From Rhizobium sp. Leaf371 (lineage in GTDB: Bacteria > Pseudomonadota > Alphaproteobacteria > Rhizobiales > Rhizobiaceae), in NCBI RefSeq assembly GCF_001424045.1, contig NZ_LMQB01000002.1:1-64000 (forward strand): a DNA stretch of 64,000 nt, in the 5' to 3' direction. Below the pieces are notes generated by a model, which saw only the letters and a program-made list of their open reading frames with translations, did not search any database and was not told where the DNA came from. This document shows, in pieces, positions 10,053 to 20,041 of this stretch. The translations under genes were made by a program, and so were the position numbers. How positions within the stretch are numbered: the first letter of the stretch is position 1; each line of letters starts with the position of its first letter.

Positions 10053-11033
10053 TCAGAGAAGCGCCTTCAACTCGGGCAGCTTCTCGTTCACCAGCCAGCC
10101 ATAATAGTTTTCCTCCGGCCACTGCACGGAGCCCGATCGGTTCTTCGCGGCAAGCGCTGCGGCGCGCTGGTCGGGATTGCCGATATTGTAGAGCGTCGCA
10201 GTGATGCCGGGATTGTCGCTGATGTCGATGTCGGCCACCGAGCGATAGACGTCGATCGAGTGGCGGATGACGGCCGCCATGTAGGCGAGCGACTGGTCGG
10301 GATCCATGATTGCTTTATAGACGTCGGCCGCGCTGTTTTCGTCCAGCCGATCATAGCCGGACACGCGGGTGACCGTGTCGGTCATCATCAGGGCCGTCAG
10401 TGGATTGATCTGGCCAAGGCCGAAGGTCTGTCCCGCATAAAAGGGCTGGAAGAAGACGGCGGAAAAACGGTTGTTCGGGAACGTTGTCCCCCCCACCGTT
10501 TCGCCGCGGAACTCTTTGTCCCAGACGCTCTCGCGGCAGCTCCAGAGAGCGTAGGACCCTTTCTTGCCGGCACAGACGGAAAATTGCGGACGGTCGACGA
10601 AGTCGGCGATCGATTCGCCCTCATAGGCAAAACGGAAGCTGTCTCCGGCATAGGCCGCCGCCTTGACGTAATAGGACTGCAGCCGGTCATAGGCATCGAC
10701 ATTATAGGTATGTTCGCCGACGATGGCGCCGACCATATGGATCGGGTCGATGCCATAGGCGCGTGCCGTGGACTTGATCTTGCCCATTAGCTTGCTGTCG
10801 GTCGCAAGCAGCTGGCGAACCTTTTCATACTTTGCGTCGAAGGTCGATTTTCCGGCCTTCGTGCGGCGAACCGAAGCGCCGGGCACGGACGGCTGTTCCG
10901 CATTGCGGTTGCCCTCCGGCATGACGTGCATCTCCGCTCTGGCCGGCGATCCCGACGCAGCCAGTCCCGAAACGAGCAGGCCCGAAGCAATCAGGACCGT
11001 GACGAGGGCGAGAGCGGGAACAAGTTTGCGCAA
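10053..11033 (-). CDS. DUF1402 family exported protein, lysozyme-like motifs
   Basis: I recognise this as the DUF1402 family found in Rhizobiales. I favour a TTG start preceded by GGAG at nine bases. It gives 326 residues beginning with a clean signal peptide (basic RK, a hydrophobic core of about 25 residues, then ARAE). An upstream ATG frame reaching 11147 is possible but would place about 38 unlikely residues before the signal. Three segments resemble a soluble lytic transglycosylase: GAIVGEHTYN near residue 107 (candidate catalytic glutamate), GLGQINPL near 205, and TLYNIG near 281. A periplasmic peptidoglycan-cleaving role is an inference. Confidence 0.75.
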   Translation of the reverse strand: MRKLVPALALVTVLIASGLLVSGLAASGSPARAEMHVMPEGNRNAEQPSVPGASVRRTKAGKSTFDAKYEKVRQLLATDSKLMGKIKSTARAYGIDPIHMVGAIVGEHTYNVDAYDRLQSYYVKAAAYAGDSFRFAYEGESIADFVDRPQFSVCAGKKGSYALWSCRESVWDKEFRGETVGGTTFPNNRFSAVFFQPFYAGQTFGLGQINPLTALMMTDTVTRVSGYDRLDENSAADVYKAIMDPDQSLAYMAAVIRHSIDVYRSVADIDISDNPGITATLYNIGNPDQRAAALAAKNRSGSVQWPEENYYGWLVNEKLPELKALL

Positions 11034-11198
11034 GGCTTCAGTCTCCAAAGGATATGGCGGTGCGCTCGTGATGCGGCGCAAAGGTGTCGGAATCATGCCA
11101 TGGGGCATGTCCTCTGCCATCCTCCGATATTCGGCATGCTGCCGCAACCGCCTGCCCCACGCCTCTCAAAGACACGGCGGCAGGCGGATCGCAGCGCA

Positions 11199-12506
11199 TC
11201 AGAGAATATAGCGCGACAGGTCCGTATTGGCAGCGAGGTCACCGACATGCTTGCGCACATACTCGGCATCGATCGCGAGCTGCTCGCCCGACTTGTCGGG
11301 TGCGGCAAACGAAATCTCGTCGAGCACACGCTCCATGACCGTCTGCAGCCGGCGCGCGCCGATGTTCTCGACGCTGGCGTTCAGATGCACCGCGACATCC
11401 GCCAGCGCATCGAGCGCATCGTCGGAAAAGTCGAGGACGACGCCTTCGGTTTCCAGAAGCGCCTTGTACTGGCGGATCAGGCTCGCCTCGGTTTCCGTCA
11501 GGATGCGGCGGAAGTCTTCCTTGGTCAGCGCCTTCAGCTCGACCCGGATCGGCAGGCGGCCCTGAAGCTCCGGCAGGAGATCGGAGGGCTTGGACACATG
11601 AAAGGCGCCGGATGCGATGAAGAGGATATGGTCGGTCTTCACCGGCCCGTATTTCGTCGCGACCGTCGTGCCTTCCACCAGCGGCAGCAGGTCGCGCTGC
11701 ACGCCTTCGCGCGAGACGCCGGCGCCCATGCCGCCGTCGCGGGCGGCGATCTTGTCGATCTCGTCCAGGAAGACGATGCCGTCATTTTCGGCCGAGCGCA
11801 CGGCTTCCCGCTGGATCTGCTCGTTGTCGAGCAGCTTGTCGGACTCATCGTCGATCAGAAGCGCGTAGGACTCCTTGACGGTCGTGCGCACTTTCTTGGT
11901 CCGGCCGCCCATGGCATTGCCGAACATTTCCGACAGGTTGAGCACGCCGATATTGGCGCCCGGCATGCCGGGAATCTCGAAGCCGCCGCCCGGGCTCGCA
12001 CTGTCGGCGACCTCGATGTCGATCTCCTTGTCGTCAAGCTCGTTGTCGCGCAGCTTGCGGCGGAAGCTGTCGCGGGTCGCGGGCGACGCCGTGCTGCCCA
12101 CGAGCGCATCGAGAACGCGTTCCTCCGCATTCTGGTGGGCCTTCGCCTTTACTTCGCCGCGCTTCTTGTCGCGCACGAGGCCGATGCCGACCTCGACCAG
12201 ATCGCGGATGATCTGCTCCACATCGCGGCCGACATAGCCGACTTCGGTGAATTTGGTGGCTTCCACCTTGATGAACGGCGCCCCGGCGAGCTTGGCGAGA
12301 CGACGCGAAATCTCGGTCTTGCCGACGCCGGTCGGTCCGATCATCAGGATGTTCTTCGGCATCACCTCGTCACGCAATTCGTCGGGCAGCTGTTGGCGGC
12401 GCCAGCGGTTGCGCAGGGCGATGGCGACGGCGCGTTTCGCATCGTGCTGGCCGATGATGTAGCGATCGAGTTCGGAAACGATCTCGCGGGGGGAAAAGGT
12501 CGTCAT
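11199..12506 (-). CDS. hslU: ATP-dependent protease ATPase subunit HslU
   Basis: This is a 435-residue AAA+ unfoldase that feeds substrates to HslV. Walker A is GPTGVGKT at 57-64, the pore loop GYVGRD lies at 89-94, and Walker B VFLDEIDK is present. The C-terminal tail that docks into HslV ends LSRYIL. The start codon overlaps the stop of the upstream acetyltransferase gene (ATGA), so all three genes are probably translated from one hslV-led mRNA. Confidence 0.97.
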   Translation of the reverse strand: MTTFSPREIVSELDRYIIGQHDAKRAVAIALRNRWRRQQLPDELRDEVMPKNILMIGPTGVGKTEISRRLAKLAGAPFIKVEATKFTEVGYVGRDVEQIIRDLVEVGIGLVRDKKRGEVKAKAHQNAEERVLDALVGSTASPATRDSFRRKLRDNELDDKEIDIEVADSASPGGGFEIPGMPGANIGVLNLSEMFGNAMGGRTKKVRTTVKESYALLIDDESDKLLDNEQIQREAVRSAENDGIVFLDEIDKIAARDGGMGAGVSREGVQRDLLPLVEGTTVATKYGPVKTDHILFIASGAFHVSKPSDLLPELQGRLPIRVELKALTKEDFRRILTETEASLIRQYKALLETEGVVLDFSDDALDALADVAVHLNASVENIGARRLQTVMERVLDEISFAAPDKSGEQLAIDAEYVRKHVGDLAANTDLSRYIL

Positions 12507-13027
12507 GGTGTGTCCGTTTCTTCAATCTGGGGATCCAGCGCCATGAGATGGGCCGGACCGTATTGGCTGTGACGCCGGTCGACGAAGCGGAATCCGGCTT
12601 TCTCATAGGCGCGGATCGCGCGTGCATTCTCGGGATGCGGGTCGACGATGATCCGCATCGTGCCTGTTGCAAAAAGCCGGGCCGCAAAGCTGGCGGCGAT
12701 CCGGCCGCCATGGCCTCTGCCGATCTCCTCGGGCGGGCCGATCGCCATGTCGATGCCGATGGTTCCCGCCGGCTGGTCGCGATAGGGATGGTCCGCCTCC
12801 CGGTGCGGATCATAGGACTGGAGGTAGGCGATCGGCCGCCCCTCCCGTTCCACGATCATTGGCTGCGTCTCTCCCGTCTCCATGGCTTTCGCAATGGCGT
12901 CGAGCTCGTCCTCCACCGCATCCCACCATGTCCTGACATGCGGCTCTGCAAGCCACTGCGCCAGACGGGGGAAATCCGCGGGGCGCAGCGGGCGAAAGAC
13001 GTAAGAGGCGCCCGGCTCGAAGGGCAT
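12503..13027 (-). CDS. GNAT family N-acetyltransferase inserted in the hslVU operon
   Basis: This 174-residue protein has a GNAT fold. The segment [21 protein letters not shown] resembles the acetyl-CoA-binding R/QxxGxG/A loop, followed by [19 protein letters not shown], the typical final helix. It resembles AacA4-type 6'-N-acetyltransferases but the substrate cannot be predicted. It starts two bases after the hslV stop and overlaps hslU by four bases. The gene therefore sits inside the protease operon, as in several rhizobia. Confidence 0.85.
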   Translation of the reverse strand: MPFEPGASYVFRPLRPADFPRLAQWLAEPHVRTWWDAVEDELDAIAKAMETGETQPMIVEREGRPIAYLQSYDPHREADHPYRDQPAGTIGIDMAIGPPEEIGRGHGGRIAASFAARLFATGTMRIIVDPHPENARAIRAYEKAGFRFVDRRHSQYGPAHLMALDPQIEETDTP

Positions 13028-13029
13028 GT

Positions 13030-13587
13030 TCAGGCGGCGTCCAGCGTCTCGACGACGATGTTGCCATTGGTATAGACGCAGATATCGCCGGCGATCTCCA
13101 TGGCGCGGCGGGCGATCTCTTCGGCTGTGCGATCCGAATCCATCAGCGCGCGTGCCGCGGCATAGGCGTAGTTGCCGCCGGAACCGATCGCGATCGTCCC
13201 ATGTTCCGGCTCCAATACGTCACCATTCCCGGTGATCGCCAGCGTGATCGACTTGTCGGCGACCAGCATCATGGCTTCGAGATTGCGCAGATACTTGTTG
13301 GTCCGCCAATCCTTGGCAAGCTCGACGGCGGCGCGCATCAGCTGGTCGGGATACTGCTCGAGCTTGGCTTCGAGCCGCTCCAGCAGGGTGAAGGCATCCG
13401 CCGTGGCGCCGGCAAAACCCGCGATGACCTGGCCCTTGCCGAGCCGGCGTACCTTTCGGGCGTTTGCCTTCATCACGGTCTGACCGAGGCTGACCTGGCC
13501 ATCGCCGGCCATGACCACCTTGCCGCCCTTGCGCACGGTGATGATCGTGGTCGCATGCATGGTTCCGTAGGGGTTATGTTCGCTCAT
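13030..13587 (-). CDS. hslV: ATP-dependent protease peptidase subunit HslV
   Basis: This 185-residue proteasome-like peptidase has the conserved block [21 protein letters not shown]. The catalytic N-terminal threonine is therefore residue 13, preceded by a 12-residue propeptide that must be removed. Many other HslV proteins lose only the initiator methionine. The gene leads the hslV-GNAT-hslU operon and diverges from hisB. Confidence 0.96.
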   Translation of the reverse strand: MSEHNPYGTMHATTIITVRKGGKVVMAGDGQVSLGQTVMKANARKVRRLGKGQVIAGFAGATADAFTLLERLEAKLEQYPDQLMRAAVELAKDWRTNKYLRNLEAMMLVADKSITLAITGNGDVLEPEHGTIAIGSGGNYAYAAARALMDSDRTAEEIARRAMEIAGDICVYTNGNIVVETLDAA

Positions 13588-13651
13588 GAGAGTCCTGTTG
13601 CCTTCCGCACCCGGGACTGTCCGGGGCGTTTGAATGCTTGATGTCGCGATC

Positions 13652-13679
13652 TATGTAAGAATGCCGGAAGCGATTGCAA
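13652..13679 (-). promoter_or_regulatory. possible hslV promoter
   Basis: TTGCAA (13674-13679) and TACATA (13652-13657) lie 16 bases apart on the minus strand, about 65 bases upstream of the hslV start. They fit a weak sigma70 pattern. hslV is often heat-shock regulated, but no clear RpoH site is visible. Confidence 0.3.
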
Positions 13680-13797
13680 AGGGTGGTCCCGGCGTCCGTC
13701 GGGACACCCGATCGTGCCCGGGAGATGCGGGTCAATCGAAGCTGGATCTTTCCCGGCCGGCCTGATATCAGGCGACTTTCACACACCGGAGTTCCCG

Positions 13798-14403
13798 ATG
13801 GCAGAGGCAGAAGGCCGCACCGGCAGCATATCCCGCAAGACCAACGAGACGTCCGTCTCCGTGTCCGTCGCAATCGACGGGACCGGGGCATCGACCATCT
13901 CGACGGGGGTCGGATTTTTCGACCATATGCTCGACCAGCTGTCGCGTCATTCTCTGATCGACATGACGATCGAGGCGAAGGGCGACCTGCATGTGGACGA
14001 TCACCACACGGTTGAGGACACCGGCATCGCCATCGGCCAGGCGATCGCCAAGGCGCTCGGCGACCGGCGCGGCATCACGCGCTATGCCTCGATCGACCTT
14101 GCCATGGACGAAACCATGACCCGCGCCGCCGTCGATGTGTCCGGCCGTCCATTCCTTGTCTGGAACGTCGCCTTTTCCGCGCCGAAGATCGGCACGTTCG
14201 ATACGGAACTGGTGCGGGAGTTCTTCCACGCTCTGGCGCAGAATGCCGGCATCACGCTGCATATCCAGAACATCTACGGCGCCAACAACCACCATATCGC
14301 CGAGACATGCTTCAAGGCCGTCGCCCGTGTGTTGCGCACCGCAACCGAGATCGATCCCCGCCAGGCCGGCCGCATTCCCTCCACCAAGGGGACTCTGGCC
14401 TAA
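13798..14403 (+). CDS. hisB: imidazoleglycerol-phosphate dehydratase
   Basis: This 201-residue monofunctional HisB dehydrates imidazoleglycerol phosphate in histidine synthesis. Metal-binding signatures are [10 protein letters not shown] (HH at 69-70) and NNHHIAET near 160. The start MAEAEG is chosen because GGAG precedes it and the upstream in-frame residues are not family-like. It heads the rightward his operon. The histidinol-phosphatase domain of the enteric fusion is absent, as usual in alphaproteobacteria. Confidence 0.96.
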   Translation: MAEAEGRTGSISRKTNETSVSVSVAIDGTGASTISTGVGFFDHMLDQLSRHSLIDMTIEAKGDLHVDDHHTVEDTGIAIGQAIAKALGDRRGITRYASIDLAMDETMTRAAVDVSGRPFLVWNVAFSAPKIGTFDTELVREFFHALAQNAGITLHIQNIYGANNHHIAETCFKAVARVLRTATEIDPRQAGRIPSTKGTLA

Positions 14404-14438
14404 GCCGGGTTCTTCCGCTGCGGACGCCGGGCTACTTC

Positions 14439-14460
14439 GGTTTGGTTTGGTTTGGTTTGG
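14439..14460. repeat. pentanucleotide tandem repeat (GGTTT)x4
   Basis: Four perfect copies of GGTTT followed by GG lie in the 135-base gap between hisB and the DUF2628 gene. The tract is non-coding. Confidence 0.9.
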
Positions 14461-14538
14461 GCGCATTCCCGAGGGTGCGCCGCCCCGTCGAGACATGTCT
14501 TCCCAAGAGAAGATTCCTCTGTTGAGAGCAGGCTGCTG

Positions 14539-15033
14539 ATGACACCGTTTCTCGTCTATCTCCCGCCCGGCGCGCGGCGCGACAGCCCGGATGCGGTCTT
14601 CGTGGCCGATCGTTTCGCCTGGCCGGCTTTCGTCTTCCCGGCCTTCTGGCTTCTCTTCAAGCGCCAATGGATCGCCGGCATCGCCGTCTTCATCCTGCAG
14701 GGTGCGATGACCATGGCCGGCGGACTGGCCGATGCGGCACTTGCCGCGATCCTGCTGGAACTTGCGCTCCGGCTCCTGGTGGCGTTGGAAGGGCCAACCT
14801 ATCTTGCGCACCGGCTGGAGAAGCGGGGCTTCACGCTTGCCGCCGTCCTGCCGGCACCCGATCTGAAGACGGCCGAAGCCATGTATGGCGCGACGCTCGA
14901 CGATCTCGCGAACGATCCTGCGCTGCCTCTACCGCGCCTTGGCCCGAGCTTCGGTCCTGGCCAGAACGGCGCAAGGGCGATCGACCCTGCCAATCCGGGC
15001 TTCGGCCTGTTCGACACCTATGGGAGCCGCTGA
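14539..15033 (+). CDS. DUF2628 family membrane protein
   Basis: This small 164-residue protein has about three hydrophobic segments: WPAFVFPAFWLLF near 34, WIAGIAVFILQGAMTMAGG near 52 and ALAAILLELALRLLVALE near 75. A soluble proline-rich tail follows. I recognise it as the DUF2628 protein that regularly sits between hisB and hisH in Rhizobiales. Its TGA overlaps the hisH ATG (TGATG), so translation is probably coupled. Its function is unknown. Confidence 0.85.
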   Translation: MTPFLVYLPPGARRDSPDAVFVADRFAWPAFVFPAFWLLFKRQWIAGIAVFILQGAMTMAGGLADAALAAILLELALRLLVALEGPTYLAHRLEKRGFTLAAVLPAPDLKTAEAMYGATLDDLANDPALPLPRLGPSFGPGQNGARAIDPANPGFGLFDTYGSR

Positions 15034-15683
15034 TGCGCGTCGCGATCATCGATTACGGATCCGGAAACCTGCGGTCCGCGACCAAGGCCTTCGAGCGCGC
15101 CGCCCGCGAGGCCGGCATCGCTGCGGAGATCGACCTGACCGACAAGGTGGATCGCGTGGCGACGGCCGACCGGATCGTTCTGCCGGGTGTCGGCGCCTAT
15201 GCCGATTGCCGGGCCGGTCTATCCGCCGTCGATGGCATGAGCGAAGCCGTCATCGACGGCGTCGAGAACGCTGGAAAGCCGTTCCTCGGCATCTGCGTCG
15301 GCATGCAACTCATGGCCTCGCGCGGGCTGGAGAAGGCGACGACGCAAGGGTTTGGCTGGATCAAGGGCGATGTGGTGGAGATGAAGCCGGCGGATGCCGC
15401 GCTGAAAATTCCGCAGATCGGCTGGAACACACTCACGCTCAACCGGCCGCACGCTCTGTTCGACGGCATTCCGACCGGGCCTGATGGACTGCATGCCTAT
15501 TTCGTGCACTCCTATCACCTCGCGACGGAAAACCCTGACGATCTCGTCGCAACGACGCGCTACGGGGCGCCTGTCACGGCTTTCGTTGCGCATGAAAACA
15601 AAGCGGGCGCTCAGTTCCATCCGGAAAAGAGCCAGACGCTCGGCCTTGCCCTTTTGACCAATTTCCTGCGCTGGAAGCCCTGA
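15033..15683 (+). CDS. hisH: imidazole glycerol phosphate synthase, glutaminase subunit
   Basis: This 216-residue class I glutamine amidotransferase supplies ammonia to HisF. The catalytic triad is C88 in GICVGMQL, H196 and E198 in FHPEKSQ. The ATG overlaps the previous stop codon; longer in-frame extensions upstream run through the DUF2628 gene and are not real. hisA follows after one base. Confidence 0.97.
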   Translation: MRVAIIDYGSGNLRSATKAFERAAREAGIAAEIDLTDKVDRVATADRIVLPGVGAYADCRAGLSAVDGMSEAVIDGVENAGKPFLGICVGMQLMASRGLEKATTQGFGWIKGDVVEMKPADAALKIPQIGWNTLTLNRPHALFDGIPTGPDGLHAYFVHSYHLATENPDDLVATTRYGAPVTAFVAHENKAGAQFHPEKSQTLGLALLTNFLRWKP

Positions 15684-15684
15684 C

Positions 15685-16428
15685 ATGATCCTTTTTCCCG
15701 CGATCGACCTCAAAGACGGTGCCTGCGTCCGCCTGAAGCTCGGCGACATGGCGGAGGCCACCATCTACAATCCGGACCCCGGCGCCCAGGCGAAGGCCTT
15801 TGAGGATCAGGGGTTCGAGTGGCTGCATGTGGTCGATCTCAATGGCGCCTTTGCCGGCGAAACGGTCAATGGCGCAGCGGTGGAGGCGATCCTGAAGGCG
15901 ACCACCAACCCGGTCCAGCTCGGCGGTGGCATCCGCACGCTGGCCCATATCGAAACCTGGCTCTCCAAAGGTCTTGCCCGCGTCATCCTCGGCACCGTCG
16001 CGGTGCGCGATCCCGCGCTGGTCCGCGAGGCCTGCCGCCTCTTTCCGGGCAAGGTCGCCGTGGGCATCGATGCGAAGGGCGGCAAGGTTGCCGTCGAGGG
16101 CTGGGCCGAGGCGTCCGAACTTGGCGTGATCGAGCTTGCGCAGCGCTTCGAGGGTGCCGGCGTTGCCGCGATCATCTATACCGATATCGATCGCGACGGC
16201 ATTCTCGCCGGGATCAACTGGGCGGGCACCCTGGCCCTCGCCGATGCGGTCGCCATTCCCGTCATCGCCTCGGGGGGCCTTGCCTCCATGGAGGATATCA
16301 ATCGTCTCGCAGCACCCGACATGGCCAAGCTCGAAGGTGCGATTTCCGGGCGCGCGCTCTATGACGGCCGGATCGACCCGGCCGAGGCGCTCGCCGTTCT
16401 CAACCGTGCAAGAGGACGTGCCGCATGA
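15685..16428 (+). CDS. hisA: phosphoribosyl isomerase HisA
   Basis: This 247-residue (beta-alpha)8 barrel isomerises ProFAR to PRFAR. Catalytic aspartates are D8 (FPAIDLKDG) and D129 (VGIDAKGG). Phosphate-binding segments LGGGIRTL and [10 protein letters not shown] are visible. It overlaps hisF by four bases (ATGA). Confidence 0.97.
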   Translation: MILFPAIDLKDGACVRLKLGDMAEATIYNPDPGAQAKAFEDQGFEWLHVVDLNGAFAGETVNGAAVEAILKATTNPVQLGGGIRTLAHIETWLSKGLARVILGTVAVRDPALVREACRLFPGKVAVGIDAKGGKVAVEGWAEASELGVIELAQRFEGAGVAAIIYTDIDRDGILAGINWAGTLALADAVAIPVIASGGLASMEDINRLAAPDMAKLEGAISGRALYDGRIDPAEALAVLNRARGRAA

Positions 16429-17234
16429 CCCTCAAGGCCCGCGTGATCCCCTGCCTCGACGTCAAGGACGGCCGCGTCGTCAAGGGCGTCAGCTTCGTCG
16501 ATCTGATCGATGCCGGCGACCCCGTCGAATCGGCCAAGGCCTATGACGCGGCCGGGGCCGACGAACTCTGCTTTCTCGATATCACCGCCTCGTCGGACGG
16601 CCGCGACACGATCTTCGACGTGGTCGAGCGCACCGCCGAACATTGCTTCATGCCGCTGACCGTCGGCGGCGGCGTACGCAGTGTCGCCGACATTCGCCGC
16701 CTGCTTCTGGCGGGCGCCGACAAGGTCTCGATCAACTCCGCGGCCGTGCGCGATCCCGATTTCGTGGCGCAGGCGGCCGACAAGTTCGGCAACCAGTGCA
16801 TCGTCGTCTCGATCGACGCCAAGCGGCGCGTGTCGCCGGGAGCGGAAGGCACCAGCGCCTGGGAGATCTTCACCCATGGCGGCCGCACGGCAACGGGCAT
16901 CGACGCGGTGGACTTCGCAGCGCGAATGGTCGAGCGCGGGGCCGGCGAACTGCTGGTCACCTCCATGGATCGAGACGGCAGCAAGATCGGCTACGACCTC
17001 GACCTGACCCGCGCCATCGCCGACCGCGTTTCCGTCCCCGTCATCGCTTCGGGCGGCGTGGGAACGCTTGATCACATGGTGGAAGGCATTCGCGACGGGC
17101 ATGCGACGGCGGTTCTGGCCGCATCGATCTTCCACTTCGGAACGCACAGCATCGGCGAGGCGAAGCGCTACATGGCCGAGCACGGCATTCCGATGCGGCT
17201 CGACGGCTTGGCGCAGGCGGAGAGCATCCTGTGA
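16425..17234 (+). CDS. hisF: imidazole glycerol phosphate synthase, cyclase subunit
   Basis: This 269-residue barrel enzyme partners HisH to make imidazoleglycerol phosphate and AICAR. Catalytic D12 lies in [14 protein letters not shown] and a second aspartate in SIDAKRR near 130. LTVGGGVRS and [10 protein letters not shown] form the phosphate sites. Its stop overlaps the GTG start of hisE. Confidence 0.97.
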   Translation: MTLKARVIPCLDVKDGRVVKGVSFVDLIDAGDPVESAKAYDAAGADELCFLDITASSDGRDTIFDVVERTAEHCFMPLTVGGGVRSVADIRRLLLAGADKVSINSAAVRDPDFVAQAADKFGNQCIVVSIDAKRRVSPGAEGTSAWEIFTHGGRTATGIDAVDFAARMVERGAGELLVTSMDRDGSKIGYDLDLTRAIADRVSVPVIASGGVGTLDHMVEGIRDGHATAVLAASIFHFGTHSIGEAKRYMAEHGIPMRLDGLAQAESIL

Positions 17235-17551
17235 CCCGGTTTTTGCTTTCCGATCTCGAAGCCATCGTCGCCGAGCGGGCAAAGGCCTCACCGGAGACAT
17301 CGTGGACCGCCAAGCTCGTTGAACAAGGACAGGCGCGCGCGGCCAAGAAGCTTGGCGAGGAAGCCGTGGAAACGGTGATCGCCGCAATTTCCGGCGACCG
17401 GAAGGAACTGGTCTCCGAGAGTGCGGATCTGCTTTATCATCTCATGGTGGTATTGAAAATTGCGGACGTTCCGTTACAGGAAGTTCTGGAGGAGCTTGAG
17501 GGACGCACGGTCCGGTCAGGCCTTGAGGAGAAGGCGAGCCGAAAGACGTGA
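17231..17551 (+). CDS. hisE: phosphoribosyl-ATP pyrophosphohydrolase
   Basis: This 106-residue MazG-like enzyme hydrolyses PR-ATP at the second step of histidine synthesis. The family segment [11 protein letters not shown] and the metal-binding [12 protein letters not shown] are present. It starts with GTG inside the hisF stop. hisI is not in this cluster; the two functions are separate proteins, as usual in this group. Confidence 0.95.
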   Translation: MTRFLLSDLEAIVAERAKASPETSWTAKLVEQGQARAAKKLGEEAVETVIAAISGDRKELVSESADLLYHLMVVLKIADVPLQEVLEELEGRTVRSGLEEKASRKT

Positions 17552-18543
17552 CCATTGCGCCGCAGAACAGGGGTGAAGCGGATATGCCGGACGATCTCGG
17601 CAGGCGAGACTATTCCCCCTACCACTTCTTTTCGGCCGATGCATGGTCGCAGTTTCGAGCGGACACGCCCCTGACACTGACGGCGGACGAGGTTCGCCGG
17701 CTGCGCTCCCTGAACGACCCGATCGATCTCGATGAGGTGCGTCGGATCTATCTGTCGCTGTCGCGCCTGCTCTCCACCCATGTCGAGGCGTCGCAGATCC
17801 TCTACGAACAGCGCAAGCGCTTCCTGACGATCTCGGACGAAACCAAGACGCCGTTCGTGATCGGCATCGCCGGATCGGTGGCTGTGGGAAAATCGACCAC
17901 CGCCCGTATTCTGGCCGAGCTTCTGTCGCGCTGGCCCTCCAGCCCCAAGGTCGATCTCGTGACGACGGACGGGTTTCTCTATCCGAATGCCGTGCTGATG
18001 CGCGACAACATCATGAACCGGAAGGGTTTTCCGGAAAGCTACGATATCGGCGCGCTGCTGCGCTTTCTCTCGGCCATCAAGGCCGGACAGCCGAACGTGC
18101 AGGCGCCGAGTTATTCCCACCTCGTCTATGACGTGTTGCCCGACCAGTTTCAGGTCGTGGACCGGCCGGATATCCTGATCTTCGAGGGCATCAACGTTCT
18201 GCAATCGCGCGACCTGCCGGAGGACGGCAAGATCGTGCCGATGGTGTCGGACTTCTTCGACTTCTCGATCTATATCGATGCCGACGAGACGCTGATCCAC
18301 TCCTGGTATGTCGATCGCTTCATGCGGCTGCGCCAGACGGCGTTCAAAAACCCGGAATCCTTCTTCAAGCGCTATGCCGAGGTGAGCGAAGAGGAGGCCC
18401 GGTCGATCGCCGAGGGTCTCTGGCAGAATACGAACCTCAAGAACCTGCGCCGCAATATCCTGCCGACCCGGCCCCGTGCGGACCTGATCCTGCAGAAGGG
18501 CACCAATCACCTCGTCCAGACGGTTGCGCTGCGCAAGCTGTAA
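17548..18543 (+). CDS. coaA: type I pantothenate kinase
   Basis: This kinase phosphorylates pantothenate, the first step of CoA synthesis. It has 331 residues from a GTG overlapping the hisE stop. The P-loop is [12 protein letters not shown] at 106-117 and YSPYHFFS near 22 is family-typical. An ATG at 17584 behind AGGGG is an equally plausible start, giving 319 residues. It is translationally linked to the his operon. It converges with the next gene with only four bases between stop codons. Confidence 0.95.
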   Translation: MTIAPQNRGEADMPDDLGRRDYSPYHFFSADAWSQFRADTPLTLTADEVRRLRSLNDPIDLDEVRRIYLSLSRLLSTHVEASQILYEQRKRFLTISDETKTPFVIGIAGSVAVGKSTTARILAELLSRWPSSPKVDLVTTDGFLYPNAVLMRDNIMNRKGFPESYDIGALLRFLSAIKAGQPNVQAPSYSHLVYDVLPDQFQVVDRPDILIFEGINVLQSRDLPEDGKIVPMVSDFFDFSIYIDADETLIHSWYVDRFMRLRQTAFKNPESFFKRYAEVSEEEARSIAEGLWQNTNLKNLRRNILPTRPRADLILQKGTNHLVQTVALRKL

Positions 18544-18547
18544 ACGC

Positions 18548-20041
18548 CTACAGGAGACCGGCTTCCCGAAGCCAGGTTTCGAGAGGCGCGAGCGAGGAAT
18601 GATCGAGCGCTTCGCGGAGATAGGCGAACGTGCGCGGCATGTGTTTCATATAGCCGGGCTTGCCGTCCCGCTGCATCAGCCGCACCCAGATACCGACGAG
18701 CTTGCAATTGCGTTGCGCCGCCATCAGGTGGAAGTGCTCGATGAACGCAGCCTCATCGAAGGGGCCGAGACGGCGTCGCTCGGTGATATAGGCATCAATG
18801 ATGGCCCGCCCGAGATCCGGCGGGATGGTGACCCGCGCATCCTGGACGAGCGAAGCCACGTCATAGGCCGTGGGGCCGATCATGGCATCCTGAAAATCGA
18901 TGAGAGCGACGCGGTCGATGCCCGTCCTGTCCTTGCGCCAGAGGATGTTCGGCGAATGGACGTCGCGCAGGAGGAGGTGCTTCTCTCCGCGCTCCGACAG
19001 GTCGATCAGCCGGTCCCAGACGGCGGCATAGGTTTCGCGCTCAGCAGGCGTGGCCGGCGTGCCGCGATGATGCGGCAGGAACCAGTCGATTAGCAGCCGG
19101 GTCTCGATCTTGATTGCGGCACGATCGAAGGGCGGGATGACATGGACCTGTCCGCCGGGAAGCGGCAGGCGGTTTTCCGGTGGCTCGCCATGCAGTCGGG
19201 CAAGCAGGCGCGCCGTTTCGATGTAGCGTTCCGCAACCGGCGCACCGCCCGTGTCGAGCACGCCTTCGGCCCCGAGATCCTCCAGAAGAAGCATGCCGGC
19301 GTCGATATCCTGAGCATGGATTTCCGGCGCAGCGAAGCCGCGTTTTCGCAGATAGAGGTCGATCGCGACGAAGGCGCCGACATCCTCGGCGATATGGGCG
19401 ATCTGCTGATAGTATTTTCCATCCTCAAGGATCGGCCCGGGAATGGTGCGCGGGGCATCCATCAGGATCAGGTCCAGCCCGGCTGGCTGATGGATGCGCT
19501 CGTAGCCGCGCACCGAAGCATCGCCGTTGAGATGGCGGCGCGCGACGCCGTGGTAGCCATGGTCGTCCAGAAACTGCCGGATCGAAAGGCTGCGGCGGAT
19601 GCGGGACAGGATCGGTTCGCTGCCGGAGACGATGGCCATGCGACCGTCTCCATCCTGTTCCAAGGCCAACACGATGCTCTGTCGCGGCAGGTAGCCCTCC
19701 GCCCGCTCGGGCCATTCGATCAGGCAGATGCCGTTCGCCGAGAGTTCATCGAGGCCAAGCTCCAGCACCTCGCTCGCATCCCCCAGTCGATAGAGATCGA
19801 AATGCGAGACGGTCGTGCGCAGATCGTAGGACTGCACGAGCGTGAAGGTCGGGCTGGGCACCTCCAGAAAAGGATCGTCTGCGACGGCCCGGATGAGCGC
19901 GCGGGCGAGGGTCGATTTTCCCGCACCGAGGTCGCCCGAGAGAGCGACCGTGTCTCCGGATTTCAGAGCGAGCGCCAGATCTTGGCCAAGCCTGATCGTG
20001 GCGGCTTCATCGGCAAGCGGCAGGCGCAGCATGTCGGTCAT
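18548..20041 (-). CDS. tsaE: TsaE / AmgK-type phosphotransferase fusion
   Basis: This 497-residue protein joins two functions. Residues 1-150 are TsaE, the ATPase of the t6A tRNA-modification complex, with Walker A GDLGAGKST at 36-44 and SHFDLYRLGD. Residues 170-497 form an aminoglycoside-phosphotransferase-like kinase with LLRDVHSPNIL (catalytic D) and LIDFQDA. It matches AmgK, which phosphorylates MurNAc/GlcNAc at the anomeric position in peptidoglycan recycling. The ATG overlaps the divL stop (ATGA). AmgK's pathway partner MurU is usually the next gene but here lies about 12 kb away in the opposite orientation. Confidence 0.9.
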   Translation of the reverse strand: MTDMLRLPLADEAATIRLGQDLALALKSGDTVALSGDLGAGKSTLARALIRAVADDPFLEVPSPTFTLVQSYDLRTTVSHFDLYRLGDASEVLELGLDELSANGICLIEWPERAEGYLPRQSIVLALEQDGDGRMAIVSGSEPILSRIRRSLSIRQFLDDHGYHGVARRHLNGDASVRGYERIHQPAGLDLILMDAPRTIPGPILEDGKYYQQIAHIAEDVGAFVAIDLYLRKRGFAAPEIHAQDIDAGMLLLEDLGAEGVLDTGGAPVAERYIETARLLARLHGEPPENRLPLPGGQVHVIPPFDRAAIKIETRLLIDWFLPHHRGTPATPAERETYAAVWDRLIDLSERGEKHLLLRDVHSPNILWRKDRTGIDRVALIDFQDAMIGPTAYDVASLVQDARVTIPPDLGRAIIDAYITERRRLGPFDEAAFIEHFHLMAAQRNCKLVGIWVRLMQRDGKPGYMKHMPRTFAYLREALDHSSLAPLETWLREAGLL

